NCBI GenBank assembly: GCA_026636295.1
Contig: CP089462.1
Coordinates: 62,001 to 126,000, forward strand
Source of the DNA: Medakamo hakoo
Lineage: Eukaryota; Chlorophyta; Trebouxiophyceae; Coccomyxaceae
Direction of reading: 5' to 3'
Length of the DNA: 64,000 nt
Shown: positions 10,620-20,480 of the stretch, piece by piece
Layout of the letters: the number at the start of each line of letters is the position of its first letter
How positions within the stretch are numbered: the stretch's first letter is position 1
Position numbers and translations under genes: made by a program
The notes under the pieces: generated by a model
Told to the model about the DNA's origin: nothing
Databases searched by the model: none
Seen by the model: only the letters and a program-made list of their open reading frames with translations

Positions 10620-13220
10620 ATGCGCGTGCCCAGCCTCACGGCGCGCCCGTCCTCCCGCCTCGCGGCGCGGGCGGCGGTGTCCGCGCCGCGATCTCGGGCG
10701 GCCGGCGCTCCCATCTCCGGCACGCGCGCCACGGCGCTGCCAACAGAACCCGCCCGGGCGCCGTCCCAGCTCCGCGCCGGCCGGGGCGACGAGCTTGACC
10801 TGGCGGACGAGGACGTTGACCTGGACGACCTGGATGCGGACGAGCTCGCGGGCTTGGAGGCCGAGCTGGCCGCGCTCGAAGGCGGCGGTGGGGACGGTCC
10901 ACCACCCGCGCCGCCTGCACGCGCGGCCGTGCCACCACCTCCACCCGCTGAGGCCGACGACGAGGAAGAGGCCGCCGACGAGGAGGACGCCCCGGCTCCC
11001 GCGCCCGTCGTCGCGGCGCCCGTCCGCGCTGCTGCGCCCGCTCCAGTCGCTGCATCCGACCAGGCAGCAGGCGACACAGCGTCCGACGCCGACGCCGATG
11101 ACCTCCTCCTCGCGATGGACGACCTGGACGACGTGGACGCGGCGGCCGAGGCCGAGTTCGTGGCCGAAGCCGTCGCGGCCGGGGGCGGGTCCCTCGCCCG
11201 CGGCCTCCTGGCCCTCGACCCGTCCATCGAGGGCGAGCCCCTCAAATTCCTGGACCTGTGCGAAGCCTATTGGACCGCGCTCAAGACGCAGGCGCCCAAG
11301 CGTGGGCTGGCTGTGCTGAAGTCGCACAACCGCAAGCTCGGCGCGGTGCCCACCTTCGACGTGGCCGTGTGCGGCGGGACGCTGGGCCTCATGCTCGCCA
11401 CCGCGCTGCAGGCCCGCGGGCTGAGGGTGTGCGTGATCGAGCGCCGGGTCGTCCAGGGCAGGGCCCAGGAATGGAATGCGGCGGATGAGGAGGTGCGCGT
11501 CCTCACGGAAATGGGGTTGCTCACCCAGGCCCAGGTCGACGCGGCGGTCGTGACCAGGTGCGGGCCCATGCGCGTGGCCTTTGCGGGCGGCGACCCGCTG
11601 TACCTGGGCGGCGCCCTCGACCGCGGCGTCTGCCCGAGGACCCTGCTGGCCAGCCTGCGGTCCCGGTTTGAGGCCGACGGCGGCGTCATCATGGAGCGCA
11701 CGGCCTTCAGGTCCGCCGACATCTTCACCGACGGCGTGGCCATCAAAGTCAAGCGGGACGCGGGCGCCGACGCGGCCGACCTGTCCGACGCGTCGCGCCC
11801 ACTCGCCGTCGCAGCGGCCGCGGTTGGGGGTGGGCCGTCGACGGCGTCGGAGCCCGCGTCTGGGTCAGAAGAAGACGAGCTTGAAGACGCCGAAGGCGAC
11901 GAGCCAGCCTCCAAAACCCGGCCGGACGCGGCCGCGCGCGCCGCGGCACGGACCGCCGCCCGCGCCGCGCGCGCGCGCCGCCCGGCCCGACCGGACGAGG
12001 TCACCGCCCGCCTGGTCGTGGACGCCATGGGCAACTGGTCGCCCATCGTGAAGGCTGCGCGGCCGCCCTCCAAGCCCGATGGCGTGTGCCTGGTCGTGGG
12101 CACGTGCGCGTCGGGTTTCCCGGAAGACCTCAACGCGGGCGGCGGCGATTTCCTGAGGTCGGTCGACGACGCGAGCCCCACCGACGACTGCGCCTGGCTG
12201 TGGGAGGCTTTCCCCGCCGAGGGTGAACCCACGACGCGCACGACGTACATGTTTGCGTACATGGACGCGGACAAGCGGCGGCCGACCCTCACGGCGGCCC
12301 TGGACCGGTACTTCAGCCAGCTGCCGGCCGTTGAGCCCGGCACCCGCCTGTCTGAGCTGTCCATCAAGCGCGTCATGTGCGGCGTGCTGCCATCGTATTC
12401 CCCCGCTCCCCTGCGCCCGCCCGCCGACCGCGTGGTCCAGGCTGGAGACGCGTCGGGTGGGGCGTCACCCCTGTCCTTTGGCGGGTTCGGAGCCATGCTG
12501 CGCCACCTGCCGCGCCTGGCGGCTGGCATCGACGACGCCCTGGCGGCGGGCGACGTCTCGCAAGCCGCCCTGTCCCGCCTCCAACCCTACCAGCCGTCGC
12601 TGTCCGCCAACGCCCTGTTCGCCCGGGCCATGCGCGCCGGCGTCGGATCCATCCTGCCGCCCAAGGGCTCGCCGGCCAAACCCCGCCCGGGCGCGTCCCT
12701 GCCGGGCGACCACATCAACCGCCTGCTGTCCGCCCACTTCCGCGTGCTAGCCGGGCTGGGCGTCGGCGCCGTGGGCGCTGTGGTGCGTGAACGCACGCGC
12801 CCCGCCCTGCTGGGCGCGTCCATGGTGGGCATGGCGCTCATCGCGCCGGTCACGATCTTGAGGACGCTGCCCACCCTGGGCGCGGGGCCGCTGCTCGCCT
12901 GGTTTGGCCACTACACCGCCCTGGTCCTCTACTCCGTCCTCCGCCTGCTCACCTACCCGCTGCGGTCGCTGGTCTCTGGCCCCATCGCCGGGCTGGCCCC
13001 ACTGGACGCGGTCGCGTCCCGGCCGGGCCCCGCCGCCCGCGCCGAACGGGAAGCGCGGCTGTCGGCCGCGGGCGCGCCGGGCTGGGCGCGCAGGGCGGCG
13101 GTGGCGTTGCGGCGTGGCCTGGAAGCGCTGGATGTGGGGAGCGGGCATGACGGATCCACGGAGGGCGTGGTCATGCTGCCGGAACCGGCGAAGCGGCGGT
13201 CGCCTAGGAAGAAAGCGTGA
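10620..13220 (+). CDS. CRUP: CruP-type FAD-dependent lycopene cyclase paralogue, plastid-targeted
   Basis: A single exon of 866 residues. The N-terminus MRVPSLTARPSSRLAARAAV looks like a plastid transit peptide and is followed by a long acidic, Asp/Glu-rich spacer to about residue 215. The FAD fold starts at about 245 with DVAVCGGTLGLMLATALQAR and VCVIERR. CruP-specific blocks follow: AQEWNAADEEVRVLTEMGLL, LVVDAMGNWSPIVK, CLVVGTCASGF, RTTYMFAYMDADKR, VVQAGDASGGASPLSFGGFG and LQPYQPSLSANALFARAM. The C-terminus carries two hydrophobic stretches, consistent with thylakoid association. CruP is conserved in oxygenic phototrophs and has been linked to carotenoid and oxidative-stress phenotypes. An Ala/Arg/Glu-rich insertion at about residues 380-460 interrupts the core. 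An in-frame ATG at 10503 would add 39 residues; the transit-like context favours 10620. Confidence 0.92.
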   Translation: MRVPSLTARPSSRLAARAAVSAPRSRAAGAPISGTRATALPTEPARAPSQLRAGRGDELDLADEDVDLDDLDADELAGLEAELAALEGGGGDGPPPAPPARAAVPPPPPAEADDEEEAADEEDAPAPAPVVAAPVRAAAPAPVAASDQAAGDTASDADADDLLLAMDDLDDVDAAAEAEFVAEAVAAGGGSLARGLLALDPSIEGEPLKFLDLCEAYWTALKTQAPKRGLAVLKSHNRKLGAVPTFDVAVCGGTLGLMLATALQARGLRVCVIERRVVQGRAQEWNAADEEVRVLTEMGLLTQAQVDAAVVTRCGPMRVAFAGGDPLYLGGALDRGVCPRTLLASLRSRFEADGGVIMERTAFRSADIFTDGVAIKVKRDAGADAADLSDASRPLAVAAAAVGGGPSTASEPASGSEEDELEDAEGDEPASKTRPDAAARAAARTAARAARARRPARPDEVTARLVVDAMGNWSPIVKAARPPSKPDGVCLVVGTCASGFPEDLNAGGGDFLRSVDDASPTDDCAWLWEAFPAEGEPTTRTTYMFAYMDADKRRPTLTAALDRYFSQLPAVEPGTRLSELSIKRVMCGVLPSYSPAPLRPPADRVVQAGDASGGASPLSFGGFGAMLRHLPRLAAGIDDALAAGDVSQAALSRLQPYQPSLSANALFARAMRAGVGSILPPKGSPAKPRPGASLPGDHINRLLSAHFRVLAGLGVGAVGAVVRERTRPALLGASMVGMALIAPVTILRTLPTLGAGPLLAWFGHYTALVLYSVLRLLTYPLRSLVSGPIAGLAPLDAVASRPGPAARAEREARLSAAGAPGWARRAAVALRRGLEALDVGSGHDGSTEGVVMLPEPAKRRSPRKKA

Positions 13221-13328
13221 GGTGGAGGGGGGGGCGGCGGTGGTGGGGTGGTGGGGGGTGGTTTTGCATCTGCTGTCGTCGGTTTTGTTTTGCTCGTCTG
13301 GGTCTTTGCAAACCCCACGCCGGCCCTC

Positions 13329-14441
13329 TCACCCTCTCCTGGCCGCGGCTGCCGCCGCCGCCGCCGCCGCCGCGGGCAGCACGTCCAGCGCCACCGTCTT
13401 CAGCGTCGGCATCGCTTCACTGACCGCGACCACCCTGCCGCGGGCGTCCAGCACCTGCCACGGCCCCGGGTAACACCGGAACAGCGACCCGCCGCCGCTG
13501 CCCTTGAAGTTGTGGATGTAGTACGCCGTCTGGAGGAGGGGGAGGACCCGCCGGCCCGCCGCCGCGACTTTAGGGTAGAAGAGCGGCGGGTAGTACCCGG
13601 ACCGCACGCGGTCCAGCTCCCCATTCCAGCAGAGCAGCGGCGTCTGCGGCGCGCCGACGACCAGGTCGGCCACCGCCAAAAACTCGTTGACGTTGAAGGA
13701 CGGGTACGCCGCGACGAGCAGCGTGTCGGTGTCGGCCACCCGGGCGACGACGTCCCGCTTGGCGATGTCCAGGCCCATGTCCAGCAGCGGCGTCGGCGTC
13801 GTCAGGTGGTCGACGATGAACCCGTGGCTGCCGGGCGCGAACGACGCCCGCACGCCCGCCGAACCGGCCGCTGGGTCCATCCCCCGCCCACGCGTCACCG
13901 TCCGCGCCTCGGCCGCGTCCGGGAAAAACACGCGCGTGCTACCCGCCTGCCGGTCAAACTCGCGCAGAAAGTCGCGCAGCAGGAGCGCGCTGTACGTCAT
14001 TTCATTGGCGCCCTCCGCGTCGCCCGCCACGGCTGTGACCGAGGATGGCGGGATCTCCACCTCCAGGAAGCGGGCGCCGTCTTGCAGGGCCGCGCGGGCG
14101 GCTGCCCGCGCCGCCCGCACGGCGGACGTCAGGTCTCGCGGGAAGGGCTGGAGCTTCATGCCCGGGTCGGGCGGGACGGGCGTGGACGGCGACGGGCCAG
14201 CGCCGCGCGCGGTGTCGCCGCCGCCAAACAGGCCGTCGAAGAAGCCGGCCCGGGTGTGGACGGCCGGGCGGGTGCCGGCTCGCCCATGCTGCTGGGCCGG
14301 GGGCAGGGGGCGGGCGGGCGGGCGGGTCGGGCGGGGCCGCGCGCGCAAGCTGGGCGATGGCGGCCCGCCCGTGGCCTGGCCGGGCCTCGTCAGCGCAGCC
14401 GGCCGCGTCGACTGGGAGGCTAATGAATCGCAGAGCGCCAT
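13329..14441 (-). CDS. DUF1995/LPA3-like plastid protein
   Basis: A single exon of 370 residues on the minus strand. The first about 85 residues are Ser/Arg/Pro-rich with few acids, as in a plastid transit peptide. Then comes AGFFDGLFGG, a pattern common just before the mature part of algal plastid proteins. The core matches DUF1995: PPDPGMKLQPFPRDLTSAVR, ARAALQDGARFLEVEIPP, NEMTYSALLLRDFLREF, TRVFFPDAAEA, TLLVAAYPSFNVNEFLAV, PLLCWNGELDRVRSGYYPP and QTAYYIHNFKGSGGGSLFRC. Plant members include LPA3, which assists photosystem II accumulation, but DUF1995 is a larger family and the exact role is inferred. The extreme C-terminus is a polyalanine run. The gene is convergent with CruP, 108 bp away, but no functional link follows from that. 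Confidence 0.82.
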   Translation of the reverse strand: MALCDSLASQSTRPAALTRPGQATGGPPSPSLRARPRPTRPPARPLPPAQQHGRAGTRPAVHTRAGFFDGLFGGGDTARGAGPSPSTPVPPDPGMKLQPFPRDLTSAVRAARAAARAALQDGARFLEVEIPPSSVTAVAGDAEGANEMTYSALLLRDFLREFDRQAGSTRVFFPDAAEARTVTRGRGMDPAAGSAGVRASFAPGSHGFIVDHLTTPTPLLDMGLDIAKRDVVARVADTDTLLVAAYPSFNVNEFLAVADLVVGAPQTPLLCWNGELDRVRSGYYPPLFYPKVAAAGRRVLPLLQTAYYIHNFKGSGGGSLFRCYPGPWQVLDARGRVVAVSEAMPTLKTVALDVLPAAAAAAAAAAARRG

Positions 14442-14608
14442 GGGGACAGGCTGGCGCTGTATGGGGGCGCCTGGCGCTGTGCGCGGTGCGCGTTTCCCGG
14501 GCGAACAGCAGAGAGAGCCGCTGGCACGCGAGAGTATGGCTTGATTTCGGCTATGCGCCTCGCTGCACTCTGCTCTTCCTATTTTCCTCCGGTCCGGGAC
14601 ACCGCACC

Positions 14609-15607
14609 ATGGTCTCCCTCCGCTCCGGCCGGGGCGAGGCCGCGGGCGCCTCTGACCCGGCCGCATCGCCCAGCCCACGCCGTCCAACGGCCGAGCTGCA
14701 GGTCGGGCACCCGTCGTCCCCACCCCGCCGCCGCACGGCCGCGTCCGCCGCCGTCGGGGCGTCCCCGCCGCGCCGCCGCCGGCAGGCAGGCGCGCCTTCT
14801 CCCCCATCACCCGCGCCAGCACGACCAGCAACAGACACTTGCCTAGCCCAGACCATGCTGGCCGCCCTGGATGCCGCATTTGGAGGGGAGGAGGGCGGGC
14901 GTGACACGCATGCGCGGGCCGGTGACGGCGGCTCCGACGCGTTCGACCTTGCACGCTCCACCTCTCCCTCGTCCGACGAGGACGAGGAGGTGGAAGAGGC
15001 AGGCGTCGCCGACGGCGGCACACCACCCCCTGCCATCGTCACGCCATGGCGTCCTTCCCTGCGCCTGCCACGCCCGCAAAAGGCGTCCACCGCCGTCGCG
15101 GCACTTGCCTCGCGCGCGCCGCCCGCGCCTGGCCCGCCTGCCCCGCTCGGCGCGGAGGGCCGCGTCCTGACGCTCCCGCCGCCCGCGCCGCCGGCGCCGT
15201 CGGCGGACAAGCGTGCCGCAGCCGCCTGGTTTGCCCTGCCCACCCCGCCCGGCGGCGTCCTGACGGACGAACAGAAGCGGGACTTGAGGCTGTTGAAGCT
15301 GCGGGGCGCGCTCGACCCCAAGCGCCACTACCGGTCGGCCGACTCCAGCAAGCTGCCGACGCGCTTTGCGATCGGCACCGTCATCGAGGGTGCTGGCGAA
15401 TGGCACTCCGCGCGCCTGTCCCGCAAAGCCCGTGGCCGCACGCTGGCGGACGAGCTGATGGCCGACGCGGGCGCGGCGGCCGTGCGCAAGAAACGGTATG
15501 GCGCGCTGCAAGCCGAGGCGGGGCGGTGGGCGGGGAGGAAGGGGTCCAAACCATCCATTGGTGGCGCGCCCCGCTTGAAGCGGCGCAAGCCCAAGCCCAA
15601 GCACTGA
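14609..15607 (+). CDS. FCF2: Fcf2-type pre-rRNA processing factor
   Basis: A single exon of 332 residues with the start context GCACCATGG. The N-terminal two thirds are disordered, basic and Ser/Pro-rich, with an acidic patch (SSDEDEEVEEAG). The Fcf2 domain fills about residues 205-305. It reads WFALPTPPGG, LTDEQKRDLRLLKLRGALDP, KRHYRSADSSKLPTRFAIGT, VIEGAGEWHSARLSRKARGR, TLADELMAD and KKRYGALQAEA. This is nearly the full family signature. Fcf2 is a nucleolar SSU-processome factor needed for early 18S rRNA cleavages; the animal relative is TdT-interacting factor 2. The C-terminus is Lys/Arg-rich, fitting nucleolar targeting. The long AC microsatellite begins about 170 bp past the stop codon, on the convergent side. 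Confidence 0.93.
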   Translation: MVSLRSGRGEAAGASDPAASPSPRRPTAELQVGHPSSPPRRRTAASAAVGASPPRRRRQAGAPSPPSPAPARPATDTCLAQTMLAALDAAFGGEEGGRDTHARAGDGGSDAFDLARSTSPSSDEDEEVEEAGVADGGTPPPAIVTPWRPSLRLPRPQKASTAVAALASRAPPAPGPPAPLGAEGRVLTLPPPAPPAPSADKRAAAAWFALPTPPGGVLTDEQKRDLRLLKLRGALDPKRHYRSADSSKLPTRFAIGTVIEGAGEWHSARLSRKARGRTLADELMADAGAAAVRKKRYGALQAEAGRWAGRKGSKPSIGGAPRLKRRKPKPKH

Positions 15608-15941
<334 letters not shown>

Positions 15942-16667
15942 TTAAAACTCCAGGCGCCGTTGTGTGGCGTCGGCTACCCCGGCCAGGGGCGTCGACGCCC
16001 CCGACCCAGCGACCGACGACGCGGCGTCGGCCCAGTCCTCTTCCTCGTCGACGGTCGCAGTGATGGCGACGTCCTCTTCCGCGGCCAGCGGCGGCGAGGG
16101 CGGCGACGCCGGGCGGACGGGCGCGGGCGTGGTGGCCGCGGCCGCGTGGACAGACGTGGCCAGGAGCGCCGGGGCGGGCGGCGTGCCGGGCGCGGCCGGA
16201 GCGGCTGGACCCGAGCCGAACAAGACTTGGTTGGCCGCCTTGATGGGCGAGGAGATGGCGGCGGGCGCCGTCTTTTTGAGCGTCCTGTCGCGAGAGGCGG
16301 CGGGGTGGGGTGGGGTTGGAGGGGATGGATGGAGGACGGGGGTGAGCGGGGGAGGGAGGGCGAAATTCGCCCTCTCCTCCCCCGACAGGAGTGGACGAGA
16401 CCGAACAGGACGAGCCCGCTCGCGGTTGATCGCACGCCCATTCCACGCCCACAGCATGGGATGGGCGGGCTTTAGCACGCCGTTGGCCGGCTGCGGGTGG
16501 CCGATCAGGGTGGAGGCGGGCGGCCGTGGCGTGGCCGCGCCCTGTTTTTTTTTGTGCGCATGCCCTCGCGACTTTTTTTCTTACTAGACTCACCGGGACA
16601 GGCCTTCAACGACGCCGGCGACGGCGCCCGCGCTCCAGTACAAGGGTTCAGCGAGTAGTGTGGCCAT
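15942..16667 (-). CDS. Small orphan protein, function unknown
   Basis: Two exons (16594..16667, 15942..16284) join in phase 2 to give 138 residues. The N-terminal 55 residues look structured: MATLLAEPLYWSAGAVAGVV, then EGLSRTLKKTAPAAISSPIK and KAANQVLFGSG. The rest is Ala/Pro-rich with an acidic stretch (AAEEDVAITATVDEEEDWAD) and ends in ATQRRLEF. The hydrophobic turn at residues 9-22 is too short for a certain membrane span. I do not recognise the family. The splice sites (CCG|GTGAGT and GACAG|GACG) and the GC-rich third positions support a real gene, but a start or exon error is possible. Confidence 0.5.
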
Positions 16668-17416
16668 CGTCTCAATTGCGGGCTTGGGTGGGCAAGGGGG
16701 GAGAGGCCGAGTGCTTGCGAATTTTTTTTTATGTGTGAAGAAGACGAGGAATCTCGCTTCTGGGTGCTCGCTGCAACCCGCTGCTCTCTCTCTGCCTCAG
16801 TGTTGCGATCCGCGGGGGACACCCGCGGACAAACCGTGTCTCTTTTGCACGGCCGCACAACCTCTCTCCACGCCCCACCCCACACCACTCCAACTCACCC
16901 ACCTTCTAAAAAAAAGGAAAGCGGCCGCGTAGGCGACGCTGCCTCTCTTTTTCTTTCGAGTACGCACCCTCTCCGTCCGCCTCTAAAGGGCCGAGAAAAA
17001 GCACACGCCACCACCACCCCCCACACGCACGCACGCTCTCTGAGTTTGTTAGGGGACGAAGACAGGGATGGAGCCAAAAAGGGAGGCGCCGCAGGGAAAG
17101 GGAGTGATCCCCCGGGCTGCCGCTGTAAACAGTGTGTGGGGGAGTGATGGAAAAGCAAACAAAAAAACTGGGCAGTCGTTGGAAAGAAAAAGGAAAGAAA
17201 AAGCAAGCGGCGCGTGTCCCCAGGAGCCTTGGCCGTGGGGGGCGCACAGAGGCCGGCCGGCAGGCGCGGCCAGCTGCACCATCCCCCACCCCCGGCGCGG
17301 GCGCCTTGACGAAAAATGGGTCTCAACTCCACGGCGGGGTGTGCGTGCGTGCGTGTGTGTGCACCACCACCCCGCCTGGAGGGAAAAATCGCCTCACCCA
17401 CACCCACGTGGGTCAG
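16668..17416. other. Intergenic region upstream of the orphan gene, no gene seen
   Basis: About 750 bp between the start of the small orphan gene and the stop of the MYB gene. It holds A-rich and T-rich runs, purine-rich stretches and a perfect 8-bp hairpin at 16809..16829 (TCCGCGGG, a 5-base loop, CCCGCGGA). No frame has codon use like the neighbours, and I see no tRNA or snRNA signature. It probably contains the promoter of the orphan gene and the 3' UTR of the MYB gene. Confidence 0.6.
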
Positions 17417-18907
17417 TCAGGCCGTGAACCCGGCCGCCACGCCCGGCGGCCCGCCCCCGCCCACGGCCGCCATGGCCGCCGCCGCGGCCGCGGGCAGGGA
17501 CACGCCCGCCCGGGCCAGGTCGTCTTGCATGGCCTTTTGGATGTCGGCCGCGCTCGGCGCGCCGCCGCCGCCGCCGCCGCCGCCCGGGCTGGCCATGTCG
17601 TGGATGGACGACCGCCGCTTTTCCTTTTTGGACGCGTTGGCCAGCCGGATGAAGTACTTCTGGGCGTGGGACGCGACCTGGGTGGGCGTGCGGGAGACGA
17701 CAAAGTGGCGGGAGATGGACCGCCAGTCGCCCTTGCCAAACTTGGCCAGGCCCAGCAGGAAGAGGCGGTGCTCCTCCTCCGACCAGGGGACGCCCTTGCG
17801 GGGTTCGACGCCGCCGGGCGGGTGGTGGGGGAGGGGGACGCCCGCGCCAAGGGCGGCCGGCGGCGGGCCGCCGTGCGCGGCGGCGGCGTGGCCGGGCCCC
17901 CGGCCGGGCGGCGCCGCGTAGGCGGCCGCTGCAGCCGCGGCCGCGGCCGCGGCCGCGGCGGCCGCGGCCGCCGCCGGCGCCGGGCCCGCCGGCTCGGCCG
18001 GGTAGTCCGGCAGCGGGATGAGGCCGGCCTCGATGTTGGAGATGTCCTCCTGTGTGAGTGTGCGCGGATGATGTGGTGGGCGGAGGGGGAGTGAGGGTGC
18101 GGCCGTGGTGGGGAGGGCGCGGCGACTGCGTGCGCGCGAAGAAACACGCAGTTCTCTCACCTCTAGCAGGGTAAGTCGGTCCCGGACGGCGGCCACGTCC
18201 CGCTTGGGCAGCTTGGCCGCAATGAGCTCGACGCTGTAGTGGTGTGTGTGGGTAGGATGGGGGCGGCGTGAGCGCAACTGGGGCGCCGAAACGCGGAGGC
18301 CAGCACGGGGGACAAAAACTATCAAGCGCTAGCCAGAAAATCGGCGCGGACGCAGAGCGCGCTGCTCCGCCCGCTTTCCACAGCCACTCACCGGTCGGGC
18401 GCGCCCCAAAATTCAGCCAGGACGGCTTCCAGGGTCTTGTCCTCTTCGAAACTGTGTGTGGATGGGCGGATGGTGTGGCGGGTGAGTGCGTGAGACGGGC
18501 CGGAGGGGCACGCCCAGCCACGCAGCCGTTTTGGGGCGTCGAAGCGCCAAGCACGCAGTCGCTTGCGGGGGAGGGGGCCAGGCCGGCCAGGAACCGCGGT
18601 GATCGGAGGGGTGTCGCCCTCTCATGGCGGGGTCAGAGCCCCAAGGCTGGGCCTTGAGGGTGTGTGTGGCCGCGCCGACAGCCGGGCCGGCCGCTGCCGG
18701 CCGTCTTTTTGCGCGCCAAGCAAAAAAAAAACGCGCTCCGCCCCCGACGGCGGCCTCCATGCGGCCGCCCGGCCTTTGGACTTTGCGGTGCCCGCACAGG
18801 GCCGCCCAGGCGTCCAAACGCCCCCGCTCCGCTTTCATTGGGGGCACGCACGTCCAATCATCCAGCAGGGCTGCACTCATTGCGTCGTGCGACATGACGT
18901 GGGGCAT
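17417..18907 (-). CDS. DIVARICATA/MYBS-type MYB transcription factor (SHAQKYF class)
   Basis: Four exons (18852..18907, 18392..18451, 18161..18233, 17417..18049) with phases 2, 2, 0 give 273 residues. The first MYB/SANT repeat is rebuilt from the three small exons: [40 protein letters not shown] and [20 protein letters not shown], running into GLIPLPDY as in plant DIVARICATA proteins. After a polyalanine linker comes the second repeat at about residues 140-195: [51 protein letters not shown] and KRRSSIHDM. This repeat binds I-box/TATCCA-like elements in plants. The C-terminus is Gly/Ala-rich. The [13 protein letters not shown] form favours a green-lineage host over the CCA1/RVE-like forms of stramenopiles. 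Confidence 0.85.
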
Positions 18908-19136
18908 GGAAAGTGCGTTTTTGTGCGAGTGTGGTGTGCTTGGGGGTGCGTCGGGGCCGGGGCGCCGCCCGTTGAAAGTAGTGAGCGACTGTGCGCGCTC
19001 TTATCCATCCCTCACCCTGTGCGACCCCCCCTCCCAGCCCACTCCCCGCTGCACAGGGTCTCCCTTCCCTCACATGCACGGCCCCCGCGTGCTCGCTCAG
19101 GCACACACCACACCAAAATAGAGAAAATCTCTACCC

Positions 19137-20273
19137 TCAGCCCTCCGTGCGCGTGTCACATGCCCCCCTCCCCCTCCCCCCCCCCTCGCCCTCCCCGCCA
19201 TCGTCGCTCTCACTCCCCAGGCAGGCCACCCACGCCGGCTCCACCCCGCGCCCGCCGTCCGCTTCCACCAGGTCGTACCCGGCGTGCGCAACGACCACCA
19301 GGTCCGGGACGGGGACCGGGTCGTCGTCGCGCCCGTCCTCACTCAGCAGGCTGGACAGGGCGGCGCCGAAGCAGCCGCCCCCACCCGCGCCGTCCCCGCC
19401 GTCCCCCCCCGGCGGGGGCAGAACAAACAGCACGGGTTCGACCTCCTCCGGCGGCGGGTCGCCTGCGCCGTCGCCGCCGTCGCCGCCCTCCTCCGCCACG
19501 GGCCCGGCCAGGCCGGACGCGTCCTCCACCCGCGCCACCCCGCCGGGCGGCTCCCCCACCCAGAAATTGACGAGGAGGGTCGCCCGCCAGGCGTGTGGCG
19601 GGGAGCTCAGCACGCCGTGCGCGCGGTTGCCCGCAAACGCGGCGACGGCGTTGGCACGGGGGAAGGCAAGGGCGACCGCGGTCGGGTGGGGCGGGGCGGG
19701 ACACGCCGGCGGGTCGTCGGGCCCGCCCGGCGGCGGCCAGCGCTGGTCTTGGATGGCGGTCGGGCCGAGGCGGCGCCCGCCCTCCCCCCCGCCACCCCCG
19801 TCCCCGCCGCCGGCGCCGCCGCCCGCCAGGTACAGCACGCACCCGACGGCCGGGCACCGCATCACCCCCGCCTCCGCCATGGACGCCTCACACTTGTCCC
19901 AGTGGAAGTCCAGGCCGCGGCCGCCGCGGTATGTCTGGCACCAGACCTCGGCGCCGGACCAGGCGGGCGGGAGGACCGGGCCGCCGTCGCGGCCGCGGCC
20001 GGGGGGGCGGCCCCGGCCGGCGCTCAGTTCTGGGCCGACGATGCGGGCGTACAGCGCGGCGACGGCCTGTTCAAAGGCCGTGACCGGCGGGGCGTCGCCG
20101 GTCACCACACACCGCGGCACCCAATAGTTGGGCGGGCGGGCGGCCAGCGCCTCGGCGTCGGCCGCGAGGCGGGCCGCGAGGCCGGTCGGCAGGGCGTGCC
20201 GCCAGTACCGGGCCAGGCGCGCGTTGGCCGGGTCCAGGCCGGGCGCGGCCTCGCTGCCTGGCGCGGGCGGCAT
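19137..20273 (-). CDS. 2-oxoglutarate/Fe(II) oxygenase-like protein
   Basis: A single exon of 378 residues starting at the ATG at 20273. Visible are ARYWRHALPTGLAARLAAD, a segment VWCQTYRGGRGLDFHWDKCE with the HxD pair, VMRCPAVGCVLYLAGG, GPTAIQDQRW, then AVALAFPRANAVAAFAGNRA followed by HGVL, and RATLLVNFWVGEPP. The order HxD, then GxxH about 100 residues later, then an R..L..N.W strand, fits a double-stranded beta-helix dioxygenase with a distal His and an oxoglutarate-binding Arg. The substrate is unknown. The region after the fold is acidic, Gly/Asp-rich and likely disordered. The nearest relatives are probably plant and algal proteins of unknown function; the assignment rests on motif spacing only. 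Confidence 0.62.
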   Translation of the reverse strand: MPPAPGSEAAPGLDPANARLARYWRHALPTGLAARLAADAEALAARPPNYWVPRCVVTGDAPPVTAFEQAVAALYARIVGPELSAGRGRPPGRGRDGGPVLPPAWSGAEVWCQTYRGGRGLDFHWDKCEASMAEAGVMRCPAVGCVLYLAGGGAGGGDGGGGGEGGRRLGPTAIQDQRWPPPGGPDDPPACPAPPHPTAVALAFPRANAVAAFAGNRAHGVLSSPPHAWRATLLVNFWVGEPPGGVARVEDASGLAGPVAEEGGDGGDGAGDPPPEEVEPVLFVLPPPGGDGGDGAGGGGCFGAALSSLLSEDGRDDDPVPVPDLVVVAHAGYDLVEADGGRGVEPAWVACLGSESDDGGEGEGGGRGRGACDTRTEG

Positions 20274-20480
20274 TGGCTTTGGGGACGGGGCCGCCGCGCT
20301 GGGGACACGCGCCCGGCCACAGTGTGTGGCATTTACTAGTAGTGCCTGCGCTGCACTCGCACACGCGCATGGGCCTGCACACACCCATCATTCCTACAAA
20401 ACCCGCCACCCACCCTCCGTCGCATGGCCAGCCGTGCCTGCTGTCAGGCCGGACCGACCCACCCTTCCAGCAGCAGCACC

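Noticed and set aside
16800-17300. Possible structured RNA in the orphan-MYB intergenic region
   Set aside because: Only one 8-bp hairpin and purine-rich runs are visible; no tRNA arms, snoRNA boxes or Sm-site arrangement could be found.
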